Under the pieces are notes generated by a model, which worked only from the letters and a program-made list of their open reading frames with translations, had not been told where the DNA came from and did no database searches. DNA of 64,000 nucleotides from Nitrospiraceae bacterium (GTDB taxonomy: Bacteria > Nitrospirota > Nitrospiria > Nitrospirales > Nitrospiraceae), in NCBI GenBank assembly GCA_009692155.1, contig SHZW01000007.1:28551-92550 (forward strand), read 5' to 3'. Below, piece after piece: positions 36,565 to 47,104 of this stretch (the stretch's first letter is position 1; each line of letters starts with the position of its first letter). The translations under genes and the position numbers were made by a program.

Positions 36565-37125
36565 TCACCGGACGCGCTCCACATACTGGCGCGTGCGGGT
36601 GTCGATTTTGATCGTTTCCCCTATCTCCATATACAGAGGAACCTTGATGATGGCGCCAGTTTCAACGACCGCCGGCTTCGTGCCTCCGGAAGCGGTATCC
36701 CCGCGGACGCCCGGTTCGGCATCCACGACCTTGAGTTCGATGAAAATGGGCAGTTCCACGTCGATGGGGCGGTGCTCATAGACCAGAATCTTGGCGATCA
36801 TGTTCTCTTTAAGCAGATCCGCGTTCTCGCCCAATTGCTTTTTCTCGTAGGTGAACTGTTCAAAATTCTTCGTGTCCATGAACGCATAGGTTTCTCCGGT
36901 CGCATACAGTAATTGCATTTCGCGTTCTTCCAAATCCGGCTCATCGAACTGCTCCCCGGACCGAAACGTACGGTCGAGGACATTGCCCGACATGTAGCTT
37001 TTCAGCTTGGTCCGTACGAAGGCGCCGCCCTTGCCGGGTTTCACGTGTTGAAACTCCACGATGCGGAATGGCTCCCCGTCGATCTCCAGGCGCACCCCAT
37101 TGCGAAAATCTGCTGTCGAAATCAC
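36565..37125 (-). CDS. efp: Elongation factor P
   Basis: 186 residues, three beta-barrel domains. The loop that enters the ribosome is KPGKGGAFVRTK with K32 at the tip, and the C-terminal signature (KVPLYMEIGETIKIDTRTRQ) is intact. EF-P relieves stalling at polyproline stretches. It lies between aroQ and accB. Confidence 0.96.
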   Translation of the reverse strand: MISTADFRNGVRLEIDGEPFRIVEFQHVKPGKGGAFVRTKLKSYMSGNVLDRTFRSGEQFDEPDLEEREMQLLYATGETYAFMDTKNFEQFTYEKKQLGENADLLKENMIAKILVYEHRPIDVELPIFIELKVVDAEPGVRGDTASGGTKPAVVETGAIIKVPLYMEIGETIKIDTRTRQYVERVR

Positions 37126-37161
37126 GAATCACGTCCTCCGGTGTCGATTGAAGCGAACACG

Positions 37162-37620
37162 TCAGCGGGCTGAAGGGATGCGCGCGGATTTGAGATGCTC
37201 CGTAAGGGCTCTGAGTCCGAGCACATATCCGGCCGGGCCAAACCCCGAGATTTGGCCGATGGCTACTCCGGCGATATAGGAGTGGTGCCGGAACTCTTCT
37301 CGTTTGTAGATGTTCGTCAGATGGACTTCAACGGTCGGAATGTCGACGGCGGCGATGGCGTCACGAATCGCGACGCTGGTGTGCGTGTAGCCGGCCGGAT
37401 TGATCACGATGCCGTCGAATTTCGTATTGGCTTCCTGAATCCAGGACACAAGTTCACCTTCGAGATTGGATTGCCTGATTTCGACCTGCATACGTTCTTT
37501 CGTGGCGAACTTCATAATGCCGGCATTGATGGTCTTGAGCGACGCGGTTCCATAGACGGCCTTTTCCCGCCTCCCCAGGAGGTTCAAGTTGGGGCCATGC
37601 AACACCAGCACATGCTTCAT
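37162..37620 (-). CDS. aroQ: 3-dehydroquinate dehydratase, type II
   Basis: 152 residues. [11 protein letters not shown] at the N-terminus with the catalytic loop Arg, [17 protein letters not shown], and [19 protein letters not shown] with the catalytic His. It makes 3-dehydroshikimate in the shikimate pathway. The N-terminal Tyr of the family's GXXXYG stretch falls in KAVYGTA. Confidence 0.96.
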   Translation of the reverse strand: MKHVLVLHGPNLNLLGRREKAVYGTASLKTINAGIMKFATKERMQVEIRQSNLEGELVSWIQEANTKFDGIVINPAGYTHTSVAIRDAIAAVDIPTVEVHLTNIYKREEFRHHSYIAGVAIGQISGFGPAGYVLGLRALTEHLKSARIPSAR

Positions 37621-37748
37621 GCGTGCTCCGCTGACCGCTGTACGCCGGGGATGTCACATGCCACTGATGCGTAAAAACGGGTTTATTGTAACAGGCTCGT
37701 GGAATCGGGTCAAACAAAGGGATCGTTCGCAATGGCGACGTGCGTGGA

Positions 37749-38990
37749 TTAATGCGGCTTGGGCAATGCGGCGCGTTTGATGAAGGGCTGCAGCGCATCA
37801 AGAATATGATCGGCCAGTTCTCGCTTGAGCATGAGCGGCAGGGGCGTGTCGGCACCGTCACGCGTGATGAGAGTGGCGGCGTTGCGATCCGAGCCGAATC
37901 CCCCATCTTTTGTCGTGACATCATTGGCAACGATCAGGTCCAGGTCTTTCTCGGTCAGCTTTTTGCGGGCGTGCGCAAGGATGGCATCGGTTTCGGCCGC
38001 GAACCCGACAAGAATTTGCCTGGTCCGCTGTCGGGAAAGTGTGTGCAGAATGTCTTCTGTCGGAGTCAGGGCCAGAGCCTTCCACGCGCCGGCTTGCTTC
38101 TTGATTTTCAGATGGGACGGTTTATCTGCTCGAAAATCCGCCACAGCCGCCGCCATGACGACAATTGTGGACCAACGGAAGTTCGTCGTCAGCGCTTTGG
38201 CCATCTCCTCGGCCGTTTCGACGTGCATGCACCGTACGCCAGGAGGAACCGGCAGTGTCGTGGGACCGCTGACGAGCAGCACCTCCGCACCACGCTCCCG
38301 GGCGGCCTGGGCAATCGCATAGCCCATCTTGCCGGAAGACCGGTTGGAGATAAAGCGGACCGGGTCGATCGGTTCTTGCGTCGGTCCGGCCGAAACCATC
38401 ATGCGCTGTCCAGCCAGGTCACGTTTGGGGAGCAAGCAGGATTCGACAGCCTGTAGGATCGTCTGCTCGTCAGTCAAACGGCCTTTGCCGATCTTGCCTG
38501 ACGCGAGCGGGCCTTCAACCGGGTCGAGCACGGTCATGCCGCGCGATCTCAACTGGTCGACATGTTCCCGGACCGTCGGATGGTCCCACATCCCGCCGTC
38601 CATGGCCGGCGCCACAATCAACGGGCACGATGCAGTCAGAACCATGGTACTCAGCAGATCGTCCCCCAGGCCCAATGCGAGCTTGGCCAGAGTGTTGGCC
38701 GTTGCGGGAGCGATGATGAAAACATCGGCTTCCTCCGGCCGCGTCAAATGGAGCATCTCCTGATGCGTAGCGAACAGATCCGTCGCCACCGGGTGCCGTG
38801 ACAGTACTTCGAAGGTCAGGGGGGCGATAAACCGCGTGGCGGCGTCGGTCATGACGACAGAGACATCGGCACCCTCCCGCATCAGTGCGCGCAGCAATTC
38901 AACCGCCTTGTAGGCAGCGATGCTGCCGCTGACACCCAGCAGGATGCGTTTCCCGGTGAACGGTCTGTCTGAAGACTGCTCCACGACCAC
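37749..38990 (-). CDS. coaBC: Phosphopantothenoylcysteine decarboxylase / phosphopantothenate-cysteine ligase
   Basis: 413 residues, bifunctional. The N-terminal flavin-binding CoaC part has GVSGSIAAYKAVELLRAL, ATANTLAKLALG and APAMDGGMW; the C-terminal CoaB part has SAGPTQEPIDPVRFISNRSS and GFAAETD. It makes 4'-phosphopantetheine for CoA. The start is five bases from the rpoZ stop. Confidence 0.96.
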   Translation of the reverse strand: MVVEQSSDRPFTGKRILLGVSGSIAAYKAVELLRALMREGADVSVVMTDAATRFIAPLTFEVLSRHPVATDLFATHQEMLHLTRPEEADVFIIAPATANTLAKLALGLGDDLLSTMVLTASCPLIVAPAMDGGMWDHPTVREHVDQLRSRGMTVLDPVEGPLASGKIGKGRLTDEQTILQAVESCLLPKRDLAGQRMMVSAGPTQEPIDPVRFISNRSSGKMGYAIAQAARERGAEVLLVSGPTTLPVPPGVRCMHVETAEEMAKALTTNFRWSTIVVMAAAVADFRADKPSHLKIKKQAGAWKALALTPTEDILHTLSRQRTRQILVGFAAETDAILAHARKKLTEKDLDLIVANDVTTKDGGFGSDRNAATLITRDGADTPLPLMLKRELADHILDALQPFIKRAALPKPH

Positions 38991-38995
38991 CCTTT

Positions 38996-39355
38996 CTACT
39001 CTTCTTTCGCCTCAGGCGGCTTCGGGGAATCGTCGACGTAGACAGTGAGTTCTTTCTTGATCTCGTGGGCGTCCTCGCGGGTTGCCGCCACGGCTATGCG
39101 CTCCATTTCACTGTCCTTCCCTCGCTTGGTCTCCTTGATGGCCTTCTGGGCTTCCTTGCCGGTCAGGAACGCAACCTTCTGGTGGAGCATTTCATCCAAC
39201 GCGATGGAGGTCGCTTTGGCGTACTTGGATTGGCCCAACGGACGCGCGCCCTGCATGAGGTGTTTGGCACGCTGCGAGGTGGCAATCACGAGCCGGTGGC
39301 GGGAGTCGATAAACGAATGGTCGTATACGGGTAACAACGAGATTGCGTCGATCAT
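38996..39355 (-). CDS. rpoZ: RNA polymerase omega subunit
   Basis: 119 residues with the typical omega pattern SRHRLVIATSQRAKHLMQGA and KATSIALDEMLHQKV. The C-terminal acidic/lysine tail is longer than in E. coli. Located between gmk and coaBC, the usual order in many bacteria. Confidence 0.93.
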   Translation of the reverse strand: MIDAISLLPVYDHSFIDSRHRLVIATSQRAKHLMQGARPLGQSKYAKATSIALDEMLHQKVAFLTGKEAQKAIKETKRGKDSEMERIAVAATREDAHEIKKELTVYVDDSPKPPEAKEE

Positions 39356-39369
39356 ATTGTGATGCTCCT

Positions 39370-39999
39370 TTATGTGGTTGTGGGGTCAGCGATGAAATTC
39401 TGTTCAAGCCAATTGATATCGACACGCTTCGTGCGTGTGCGTTCCGCATGGACGATGGCCTGCAGTTCCTGCGAAGCCTGTTTGAGGTCCTCGTTGCGGA
39501 CGATATAGTCGTATTCCCGGTAGTTCAGGATTTCCTGCCTGGCCTTTTGCATGCGGCGCTGGATCTCTTCCGGGGCATCCCCCCGCTGAATGAGTCTGGC
39601 GCGCAAGGCGTCGATGGAGGGAGGCAGAATATAGATGTAGACGCCATCGGAGAATTTCTTTTTTATCTGCATGGCGCCCTGAGTGTCGATTTCCAGCAGC
39701 ACGTCGAGTCCCTTTTCCAGCATGTCCATCAGTGCCTGCCGCGGAGTCCCATAGAAGTGGCCGTAGACCCGAGCCGATTCCGCAAAGTCGTTCCGCTCGG
39801 CCATGGCCATGAAGACTTGTTCGTCGGCAAAATAGTAGTCCAGACCATGCACTTCACCTGGGCGAGGCGTGCGCGTCGTGTACGAGATGGACGGATGCAC
39901 CCTCGTGACGGTAGTCACGAGCTCTTTACAGAGCGTCGTTTTTCCGGCTCCCGATGGAGCCGAGACCACAAAGAGCACCCCTCGCCGTTCGATCGCCAT
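39370..39999 (-). CDS. gmk: Guanylate kinase
   Basis: 209 residues. P-loop SAPSGAGKTTLCKEL at about 13-27, the GMP-binding SYTTRTPRPGE and FYGTPRQ segments. Phosphorylates GMP to GDP. It is followed by rpoZ by 14 bases. Confidence 0.97.
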   Translation of the reverse strand: MAIERRGVLFVVSAPSGAGKTTLCKELVTTVTRVHPSISYTTRTPRPGEVHGLDYYFADEQVFMAMAERNDFAESARVYGHFYGTPRQALMDMLEKGLDVLLEIDTQGAMQIKKKFSDGVYIYILPPSIDALRARLIQRGDAPEEIQRRMQKARQEILNYREYDYIVRNEDLKQASQELQAIVHAERTRTKRVDINWLEQNFIADPTTT

Positions 40000-40031
40000 G
40001 CCGCGTATGCCTCCCCCCTACCCCTGCCGAA

Positions 40032-40910
40032 CTATTGAATATTTAGCACTTGTTCACGAAGCTTTTCCAGTTCTCCTTTGATTCGCACGACATGACCGGC
40101 AATCTGGGCATCGTTCGCCTTGGAACCGATGGTGTTGGTCTCGCGTCCCATTTCTTGCAGCAGAAAGTCCAGAGTCTTCCCGATGGAGTCCTGGTTCTTC
40201 ATGGTGTCACGAAATTGCTGAAGGTGCGAGCGCAGACGCGCCTGCTCTTCGCTGACGTCGCTCCGGTCGGCAAAGGCCGCCAGCTCCTGCTCGAGCCGGC
40301 CGGTGTCGGCCCGTCCCGGTTCAAGCAGTTTTTCGATGCGTCCTTTCATGCGGTCATAGTGGTCTCGAACCGCCTGCGGGATTCTCGTTGCGATCTGCGC
40401 CAATTCCTTCTCGATGGTCGCCAACAAGCCGGTGAGATGCGCCGTGAGCGCTTTCCCCTCGCGCTGGCGCATCTTGTTCAGATCGGTGACGGCGCCGGCG
40501 ACCAGCCGCTTGATGAGCGTTTGCAGCGCCTTGTCGTCGACGGGCTGTTCGGTGACGACAATCAGGTCCCGAAGACCGGCGAGCAGGGCCAGGTCGATCG
40601 AGCCGGCAAGATGGAACTCCCGTCGAAGCTGATCAAGCAACCGGTGGTACTGTTTGGCCAATCGGCGGTCGAGGCTGGCGATCGTGCGCGTCTCCCGCCC
40701 GCCCGTGAGAGACACCGTGAGGTCGATTCTCCCTCTGGCGCACTGACGCTGGATGAGTTCTTTGAGACTGTCCTCCAGTCGAGCCATCCCTCTGGGGAGG
40801 CGCACGGCAATCTCACAGAACCGGTGATTGACGGATCGTATTTCGGCGGTCACGATGCCACCGGTCCAGGGAGCCTGGCGGCGCCCATAGCCTGTCATGC
40901 TTCGGATCAT
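40032..40910 (-). CDS. yicC: YicC-family endoribonuclease-like protein
   Basis: 292 residues from ATG 40910. N-terminal IRSMTGYGR, EIRSVNHRFCEI, and the C-terminal DUF1732 signature FLLQEMGRETNTIGSKANDA. YicC-like proteins are implicated in RNA decay. The ATG overlaps the nth stop (ATGA), and the order yicC-gmk-rpoZ is conserved. Confidence 0.95.
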   Translation of the reverse strand: MIRSMTGYGRRQAPWTGGIVTAEIRSVNHRFCEIAVRLPRGMARLEDSLKELIQRQCARGRIDLTVSLTGGRETRTIASLDRRLAKQYHRLLDQLRREFHLAGSIDLALLAGLRDLIVVTEQPVDDKALQTLIKRLVAGAVTDLNKMRQREGKALTAHLTGLLATIEKELAQIATRIPQAVRDHYDRMKGRIEKLLEPGRADTGRLEQELAAFADRSDVSEEQARLRSHLQQFRDTMKNQDSIGKTLDFLLQEMGRETNTIGSKANDAQIAGHVVRIKGELEKLREQVLNIQ

Positions 40911-41575
40911 CACGGTTGTTTCCCTTTCCAACGACAGAGATTTTCGATGCCGCACTCGCGGCACTTCGGCGACCGTGCCAGGCACACGTACCGGCCGTGG
41001 AGCAGAAGACGTTGCGAGCCGCGAGTCCATTCCTGTGGCGGCATCAGTTGCTGCAAGTCCTGCTCAATCCGATCCGGATCGTCGCTGGCTGAGAGCCCCA
41101 GTCGCTGAGAGACGCGTTTGACGTGCGTATCGACGATCACGGCCGGCTCTCCGAAATGATTGCCCAGCACCACGTTCGCCGTTTTTCGCCCGACGCCCGG
41201 CAACGACACCAGCGTCTCCATCGTTCCGGGCACGGTGCCGTTGGAACGTTCAATGAGTGTCCGGCAGCACCCGATGATATTTCGCGCTTTGCTCTTGAAA
41301 AATCCAGTGGATTTGATCAGGTGCTCCAGGTCGGTCTGATCGGCAGCGGCATACTCGCCGGCGGTTCGGTAGCGTTGAAACAGCGCCGGGGTGACCTGGT
41401 TGACCCGCTGGTCCGTGCACTGAGCCGACAGGATGGTTGCAATCAGCAACTGCAGGGACGTCCGGTGCTGAAGTTCGACCCGCGGGACGGGGGTGGTCCG
41501 TCGCAGGGCGCTGAAAATGCGTGCCGCCCGCGCGCGGGCCGGCTGGGGTCGCGTTCGACGGTGTGTGGCCGGCAT
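40910..41575 (-). CDS. nth: Endonuclease III
   Basis: 221 residues. Helix-hairpin-helix LPGVGRKTANVVL with the following catalytic region VIVDTHVKRVSQRLGL, and the C-terminal 4Fe-4S motif with four cysteines in CLARSPKCRECGIENLC. It removes oxidised pyrimidines from DNA. Located three bases downstream of hflX. Confidence 0.96.
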   Translation of the reverse strand: MPATHRRTRPQPARARAARIFSALRRTTPVPRVELQHRTSLQLLIATILSAQCTDQRVNQVTPALFQRYRTAGEYAAADQTDLEHLIKSTGFFKSKARNIIGCCRTLIERSNGTVPGTMETLVSLPGVGRKTANVVLGNHFGEPAVIVDTHVKRVSQRLGLSASDDPDRIEQDLQQLMPPQEWTRGSQRLLLHGRYVCLARSPKCRECGIENLCRWKGKQP

Positions 41576-41578
41576 GGA

Positions 41579-43258
41579 TCAGACCACGCGCGCGATCTGG
41601 CTGGGATTGCCGGATTCCTCCGATGCGCGAAGCTGGTGCGCGACGAGAGCGTCCGACAGCGTCTCGACCATCGGCCCCAGGGTGTTTGGCATGACGGCGG
41701 AAATGGCCATGGCACGGTAGTGTTTGCAGAGACCGGCAATTTCGTCGGGCCTCAGTTTATCGCATTTATTGAGGACGCGGATGCGGGGAATGTGCGCCAG
41801 GTCGAGTTCTCCCAGAATCTTTTCGACCGCTTCGATCTGGATGTCGAGCCGTGGGCTGCTGGCATCGATCAGATGCAGGAGGAGGTCTGCATCTCGAAGT
41901 TCTTCCAGGGTTGCCATGAAGGCGCCCACCAATGCCTTGGGCAGATCGCGGATGAACCCGACGGTATCCGTAATGATGACTTCGCGGTCGCGCGGGAACC
42001 GCAGGCGCCGGCTGGAGGTGTCGAGCGTCTCGAAGGGACGGTCTTCAGCCGAGACCTGGCTGCCTGTCAGCGCATTTAACAACGTGGATTTTCCGGCGTT
42101 GGTATAGCCGACGATGGAAATGGTCGGGATTTTGGAGCGGAACCGGCGCGCCCTCCGTTGATCGCGGTGACGGCCGAAGGCCTCAAGCTCACGTTCCAAA
42201 TGGGCGATCCGGTCACGAACGCGGCGCCGGTCCGTTTCCAGCTTGGTTTCGCCGGGGCCTCGCCCGCCGATGCCACCGCCAAGCCTGGAGAGCGAAGTGC
42301 CGGCTCCGGACAGCCTGGGCAGCAAGTAGCGCAATTGGGCCAGTTCGACCTGGATCTTTCCTTCCCGACTGTGCGCCCGACGGGCAAAAATATCGAGAAT
42401 CAGCTGTGTCCGGTCGATGACCTTCATTTCGGTCACGTCTGCAATGGCGCGTGCCTGCGCCGGCGTGAGATTCTGATCGAACACCAGCAAGTCCGCGCCT
42501 TTTTGCAGTGCCTTCATGATGACGTCTTTGAGCTTGCCGCTGCCCATGAGGTATTTGGGATTGATGGACTGGCATCGCTGAATAACCGTCTCCAGGACGG
42601 ACAAGTCATTCGAACGCGCCAGATCGACCAGCTCCTCCATCCGATCTTCCTGTGCCGTCCGGATCTCGGCCGATGCGCTGACCAGAATCGCCGATTCAGT
42701 CCCGTGGGAGACCGCATGGCCTGTTCCGGCGCGAGCCAACTCGGATTCAATGGACTCGATCAGTGACTGGCAATCCAGATTCCAGGCGTGAAACGGTTTG
42801 GCCGGGAGCAGGGCATGCAGGCGGCCCTGCTGGTTCGGCGGCACCATATGTGCTACCGACATGTCGGCAGGCAGACCGCTCGGCCCTACGCCGATGGCTG
42901 CGACCAGATCGAGTCTGAGCAATGCCAGCATGGTGAGGTCCTGCTGCGTCAGCGGATCGTTTTGCAAATGGGTCCGTACCAGTCGCAGGCCGCGCAATGA
43001 GCGAGGGCCGGAACGGAATCGCGACAAATCCGGCAGGCTCATGTCGCGTCCCTGCTCGACGCAGACATATTCGACGGCACCCCGCCGATTGATGAGCAGC
43101 CCGATCTCGCGCCGGATTTCGTACGACAGATCCGTGCAGGACCTGGCGAGTTCCGTGCTGATGACGGCTGTGACCGGAACGCGCCGCCGGTATAAATGTT
43201 CCAGCCTCAGGAGGTGACTGGCTTTGAGGCCGTTGATGTAGCCGTGAATCGTTGGAAT
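41579..43258 (-). CDS. hflX: GTPase HflX, with probable ATT start
   Basis: 559 residues from ATT 43258. AAGGAG lies at a normal distance before that codon and no ATG/GTG/TTG occurs between the tsaD stop and well inside the protein, so an ATT start is the simplest reading; a conventional start at 43399 would add 47 residues antisense-free but overlapping tsaD by 140 bases. The HflX domain has RLGGGIGGRGPGETKLETDR, the G1 GYTNAGKSTLLN, DTVGFIRDLP and NKCDKL. The ~190 N-terminal residues ahead of the HflX core make it longer than E. coli HflX (426). It rescues stalled ribosomes. Confidence 0.9.
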   Translation of the reverse strand: MPTIHGYINGLKASHLLRLEHLYRRRVPVTAVISTELARSCTDLSYEIRREIGLLINRRGAVEYVCVEQGRDMSLPDLSRFRSGPRSLRGLRLVRTHLQNDPLTQQDLTMLALLRLDLVAAIGVGPSGLPADMSVAHMVPPNQQGRLHALLPAKPFHAWNLDCQSLIESIESELARAGTGHAVSHGTESAILVSASAEIRTAQEDRMEELVDLARSNDLSVLETVIQRCQSINPKYLMGSGKLKDVIMKALQKGADLLVFDQNLTPAQARAIADVTEMKVIDRTQLILDIFARRAHSREGKIQVELAQLRYLLPRLSGAGTSLSRLGGGIGGRGPGETKLETDRRRVRDRIAHLERELEAFGRHRDQRRARRFRSKIPTISIVGYTNAGKSTLLNALTGSQVSAEDRPFETLDTSSRRLRFPRDREVIITDTVGFIRDLPKALVGAFMATLEELRDADLLLHLIDASSPRLDIQIEAVEKILGELDLAHIPRIRVLNKCDKLRPDEIAGLCKHYRAMAISAVMPNTLGPMVETLSDALVAHQLRASEESGNPSQIARVV

Positions 43259-43259
43259 C

Positions 43260-44381
43260 TTACGCTCTCCTTGTGCCGGACGTGCGGCTGCGTAACGACG
43301 GGGAATCTGCTTCAGTTGGAAGTGGAAGGTCCGCCGAAGCTTCCAGATCCCATGCAGCCAGGCGGCCCTCCCGGTAAGCGCGCTGGCCCGCAGCGGCAAT
43401 CATTGCGGCATTATCCGTGCAGAGGGTGATCGACGGCACGGCCAGCCGGATGCCGGTTGCCGCAGCGCGCGCGGCAAGCATCGTCCTCAGCCTGGAATTG
43501 GCCGAGACGCCGCCCACGACCGCCAGGGCGCGCACGTGATGGCGGCGTACTGCGCGGAATGCCTTTTCGACCAGGACATCCACGATCGCTTCCTGATAGC
43601 TGGCTGCGACGTCGGCAATCATCCCCTGCTGCGTCGATTGGCCGCGATCGCGCCAGTCGTACAACAAGGCGGTTTTCAGACCGCTGAAGCTGAAATCCAG
43701 GCTGCCGGGCTTCAAGTACGGGCGTGGAAAAGCGATCGCGGTTGCGTTGCCGGTTCTGGCCAGCCGGTCAATCGCCGGGCCGCCGGGGAAGCCGAGTCCT
43801 AAAATCTTTGCCGCTTTATCGAAGGCTTCGCCGGCCGCATCGTCCAGGGTCTTCCCAAGGAGCTGCATGGTGCCGTCTGACTGGACGAGATAGAGATGCG
43901 TATGCCCGCCGGACACCACCAGCACAACGCACGGCGTTGGAAAGTCCGGCTGATCCATCCAGGCCGACGCAATATGGCCTTCCAGGTGATTGACGCCGAT
44001 CAGCGGGACGCGCAATGCGTACGCCAGCGATTTGCCGAAGCTGAGCCCGACCAGAAGCGCACCGGCCAACCCGGGCCCTTGGGTCACGGCAACAGCCTGA
44101 ATGTCGGTCCAGGTCATCCCCGCTTTGCGAAGGGCCTCGGCTGTGATCGTATCCACAGTTTCAATGTGCCGCCTCGCGGCTAGTTCAGGAACGACCCCGC
44201 CGTAGCGCGCATGTACGTCGTGCTGCGAGCACAGCACACTGGCAGCAATTTGCCCGTCGCCAGACATGACGGCGGCGGCCGTTTCATCGCAGGACGTTTC
44301 GATGGCAAGGATTGTCGGGTGCGAACGTGGAGCGGGCGACGGTGATGTCACGATGGCAGCGTAGCGACTGGCGCAACGCAC
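43260..44381 (-). CDS. tsaD: tRNA N6-threonylcarbamoyladenosine synthase subunit TsaD
   Basis: 373 residues from GTG 44381; GTG 44351 is an alternative. ASKHA fold with AIETSCDETAAAV, the metal-binding HLEGHIAS, VSGGHTHL and CTDNAAMIAAAGQ. With TsaB, TsaE it forms t6A on tRNAs reading ANN codons. It is followed by hflX. Confidence 0.95.
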   Translation of the reverse strand: MRCASRYAAIVTSPSPAPRSHPTILAIETSCDETAAAVMSGDGQIAASVLCSQHDVHARYGGVVPELAARRHIETVDTITAEALRKAGMTWTDIQAVAVTQGPGLAGALLVGLSFGKSLAYALRVPLIGVNHLEGHIASAWMDQPDFPTPCVVLVVSGGHTHLYLVQSDGTMQLLGKTLDDAAGEAFDKAAKILGLGFPGGPAIDRLARTGNATAIAFPRPYLKPGSLDFSFSGLKTALLYDWRDRGQSTQQGMIADVAASYQEAIVDVLVEKAFRAVRRHHVRALAVVGGVSANSRLRTMLAARAAATGIRLAVPSITLCTDNAAMIAAAGQRAYREGRLAAWDLEASADLPLPTEADSPSLRSRTSGTRRA

Positions 44382-44429
44382 AGGAGCAGGCAGACGGAGG
44401 TCGTCACAGGCGTATGGCTGGGGCTGATC

Positions 44430-46856
44430 TCAAACCCCAGCCAGCACTTCTTCTTCGATGAAGACAGGCGCGTCGTCCTTGAGCACGACCTTGATCTTGC
44501 GCGAATCTTTGAAGCGGCCCCTGATCAGCTCTTCCGACAACGGGTCACCGATGCACTTCTGGATGGTTCTGCGCATCGGCCGCGCGCCGTAGAGCGGCTG
44601 GTAGCCCTCCTTGATCAGCCACTGCTTCACTTCATCGCTGATGTCGAGTTGAACGCCCTTCTCCAGGAGTCGCGCATTGAGCTCTTTGATGATGATATCG
44701 ACGATGCTGACCAGGTGGAGTTTCTCCAATTGGTGGAACACCACCACTTCGTCGATGCGGTTCAAGAACTCCGGGCTGAATGCCCGCCGCAGTTCCGCCA
44801 GGACTTCATCCTTGATCCGCCGGTTTAGCTCGGCCTCCGCTTGCTGGAATCCCAAAGACACGCCCTTTTGGATGAGCTTCGTGCCCAGGTTGGAGGTCAT
44901 GATCACTACTGTGTTTTTGAAATCGACCTTCCTGCCCAGGCTGTCCGTGAGCACGCCGTCGTCCAATACTTGCAGCATCACGTTGAAGATGTCCGGGTGC
45001 GCCTTCTCGATCTCATCGAACAAGACCACCGAATAGGGCCGGCGCCGGACTTTCTCGGTCAACTGGCCGCCCTCTTCGTACCCGACGTAGCCCGGAGGGG
45101 CCCCGAACAGGCGCGAGCTGGTGAATTTCTCCTGATATTCGGACATGTCGATCCGGATCAGCGCGTCTTCGGAATTGAACAGAAACTCGGCCAGGGCTCT
45201 CGCCAGCTCTGTTTTCCCGACGCCGGTTGGGCCGAGGAAGATAAAGGACCCGATCGGCTTCTTGGCTTCTTTCAAGCCTGCGCGTGAACGGCGGATCGCC
45301 CGGCAGACGGCCGAAATCGCCTCTTCCTGCCCCACGATCCGCCTATGCAGGAACTCTTCCATGTGAAGCAGTTTCTGCGATTCCTCTTCTTCCAGCTTGA
45401 AAAGCGGGATGCCGGTCATTTTCGAAACGACATACGCGACGTCTTCCTTGGTGATGACAGGCCTGTTTTTTTCCTGACTTTTCTTCCACTCGCGCTTGGA
45501 TTCCTCCAGCAGCTTTCGCAGGCGCTCTTCTTCCTCGCGGAACTTGACTGCTTCCTCGAAGTTTTGCAGCGAGATGGCCGATTCTTTTTCTCGGGAGACC
45601 TTCTTGAGTTCCTGCTCCATCGCTTTGAGCTCGCTGGGCAGGGCATAGGTTTGCAGCTTCGCGCGCGAGCCGGTCTCGTCGATCAAGTCGATCGCTTTGT
45701 CGGGCAGGAATCGGTCGGAGATGTACCGGTCCGACAGCTTGACGGATTCCAGGATGGCTTCTTCGGTGATTTCGACGCCGTGGTGCTCTTCGTAGCGGTC
45801 GCGCAGGCCCTGGATGATTCGGACCGTTTCATCCACGCTGGGCGGCTGCACGTAGATCGGCTGGAACCGCCGCTTCAGGGCCCCGTCCTTCTCGATATGT
45901 TTCCGGTATTCATCGAGCGTCGTTGCGCCGATGCACTGAATCTCTCCGCGTGACAGGGCCGGCTTGAGCATGTTGGACGCGTCGATCGAGCCCTCGGCCG
46001 CCCCTGCGCCCACGAGCGTGTGCAGTTCATCGATGAAGATAATAATGTTTCCCGCCTGGGTGATCTCTCTCATGACCACTTTCAGACGTTCTTCGAACTG
46101 TCCGCGATATTTCGTACCGGCGACGAGCGATCCAAGATCCAGGGCGATGACGCGGCGGGACAATAGATTATCCGGCACTTCCGATGTGACGATCCGCTGA
46201 GCCAGGCCTTCGACGATCGCCGTCTTGCCGACGCCGGACTCCCCGATCAGCACGGGATTGTTCTTCGTCCGCCGGCTGAGAATCTGGAGCACGCGTTCGA
46301 TTTCATCCGCACGCCCGATCACGGGATCGAGCTGCCCTTCCTGGGCCAACTGGGTCAGGTCACGTCCAAATTCATCCAGCGCCGGCGTATTGGATTTGCG
46401 ATCGCGCTCCCGCGGCGCGGATTTGCGCAGGAACGTCACGGTGAGTTGCCGCGCAGTCAGAAGATTGGCGCCGAGGCTGCGGAGAATCTTGCCGCCGATG
46501 CCTTCCTCTTCGCGCAGGAGGCCGAGCAGCAGATGTTCGCTGCCGATGTGGTTGTGGCCGAGAAGGCGCGCTTCTTCGACCGCGTATTCGATGACTTTCT
46601 TGACGCGCGGGCTGAACGGGATCTCGCCGAACGTCATGGTGGTTCCGCCGCCCGGCAGGTTGCGCTCGATTTCCAGGCGAATTTGTTCGGAGGACAGCCC
46701 CATCTTTTTGATAATCGCCAGAGCGATCCCGTCCGTTTCACGCAGAATGGCCAAGACCAGATGTTCCGTGCCCAGATAGTCGTTCTGGTGGCGCTCGGCT
46801 TCTTCCCGCGCCAGGATAATGATCTTCCGGCCCTTATCCGTGAATCGTTCGAACAT
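44430..46856 (-). CDS. clpC: AAA+ chaperone ATPase ClpC
   Basis: 808 residues. Clp N-domain repeats ([20 protein letters not shown]), first AAA module with [13 protein letters not shown], a UVR-like coiled segment ([20 protein letters not shown]), second AAA module with [14 protein letters not shown] and the sensor/LGF region ([10 protein letters not shown]) near the ClpP-docking position. It unfolds proteins for ClpP degradation. Divergent from nadK. Confidence 0.96.
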   Translation of the reverse strand: MFERFTDKGRKIIILAREEAERHQNDYLGTEHLVLAILRETDGIALAIIKKMGLSSEQIRLEIERNLPGGGTTMTFGEIPFSPRVKKVIEYAVEEARLLGHNHIGSEHLLLGLLREEEGIGGKILRSLGANLLTARQLTVTFLRKSAPRERDRKSNTPALDEFGRDLTQLAQEGQLDPVIGRADEIERVLQILSRRTKNNPVLIGESGVGKTAIVEGLAQRIVTSEVPDNLLSRRVIALDLGSLVAGTKYRGQFEERLKVVMREITQAGNIIIFIDELHTLVGAGAAEGSIDASNMLKPALSRGEIQCIGATTLDEYRKHIEKDGALKRRFQPIYVQPPSVDETVRIIQGLRDRYEEHHGVEITEEAILESVKLSDRYISDRFLPDKAIDLIDETGSRAKLQTYALPSELKAMEQELKKVSREKESAISLQNFEEAVKFREEEERLRKLLEESKREWKKSQEKNRPVITKEDVAYVVSKMTGIPLFKLEEEESQKLLHMEEFLHRRIVGQEEAISAVCRAIRRSRAGLKEAKKPIGSFIFLGPTGVGKTELARALAEFLFNSEDALIRIDMSEYQEKFTSSRLFGAPPGYVGYEEGGQLTEKVRRRPYSVVLFDEIEKAHPDIFNVMLQVLDDGVLTDSLGRKVDFKNTVVIMTSNLGTKLIQKGVSLGFQQAEAELNRRIKDEVLAELRRAFSPEFLNRIDEVVVFHQLEKLHLVSIVDIIIKELNARLLEKGVQLDISDEVKQWLIKEGYQPLYGARPMRRTIQKCIGDPLSEELIRGRFKDSRKIKVVLKDDAPVFIEEEVLAGV

Positions 46857-47104
46857 CCCGCCTCCCTTAGTGGACCTGTTTATGGTGGAACGACTGAAGT
46901 TATCGAAAATCTAGGGCAATTCTATCGGTCGAATGACGTTCTGTCAAGACCTGCAGGACTCTGCGCAGTCCCGGAGCACGCGGAAAATTTCTCAACCGAC
47001 TCGGCACGCATGTCATTGACATGCAATTCACCACCCCATACAATCCGTTTCCACTTTTCCCTGCTGCATCCTGTCTGTTCGTATCCGTTGAGGATCGAGT
47101 GTTC

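Noticed and set aside
37621..37650. Weak heptamer-like words (CCGCTGA, CCGCTGT) upstream of aroQ
   Set aside because: Only two matching units and no inverted arm; not distinguishable from chance.
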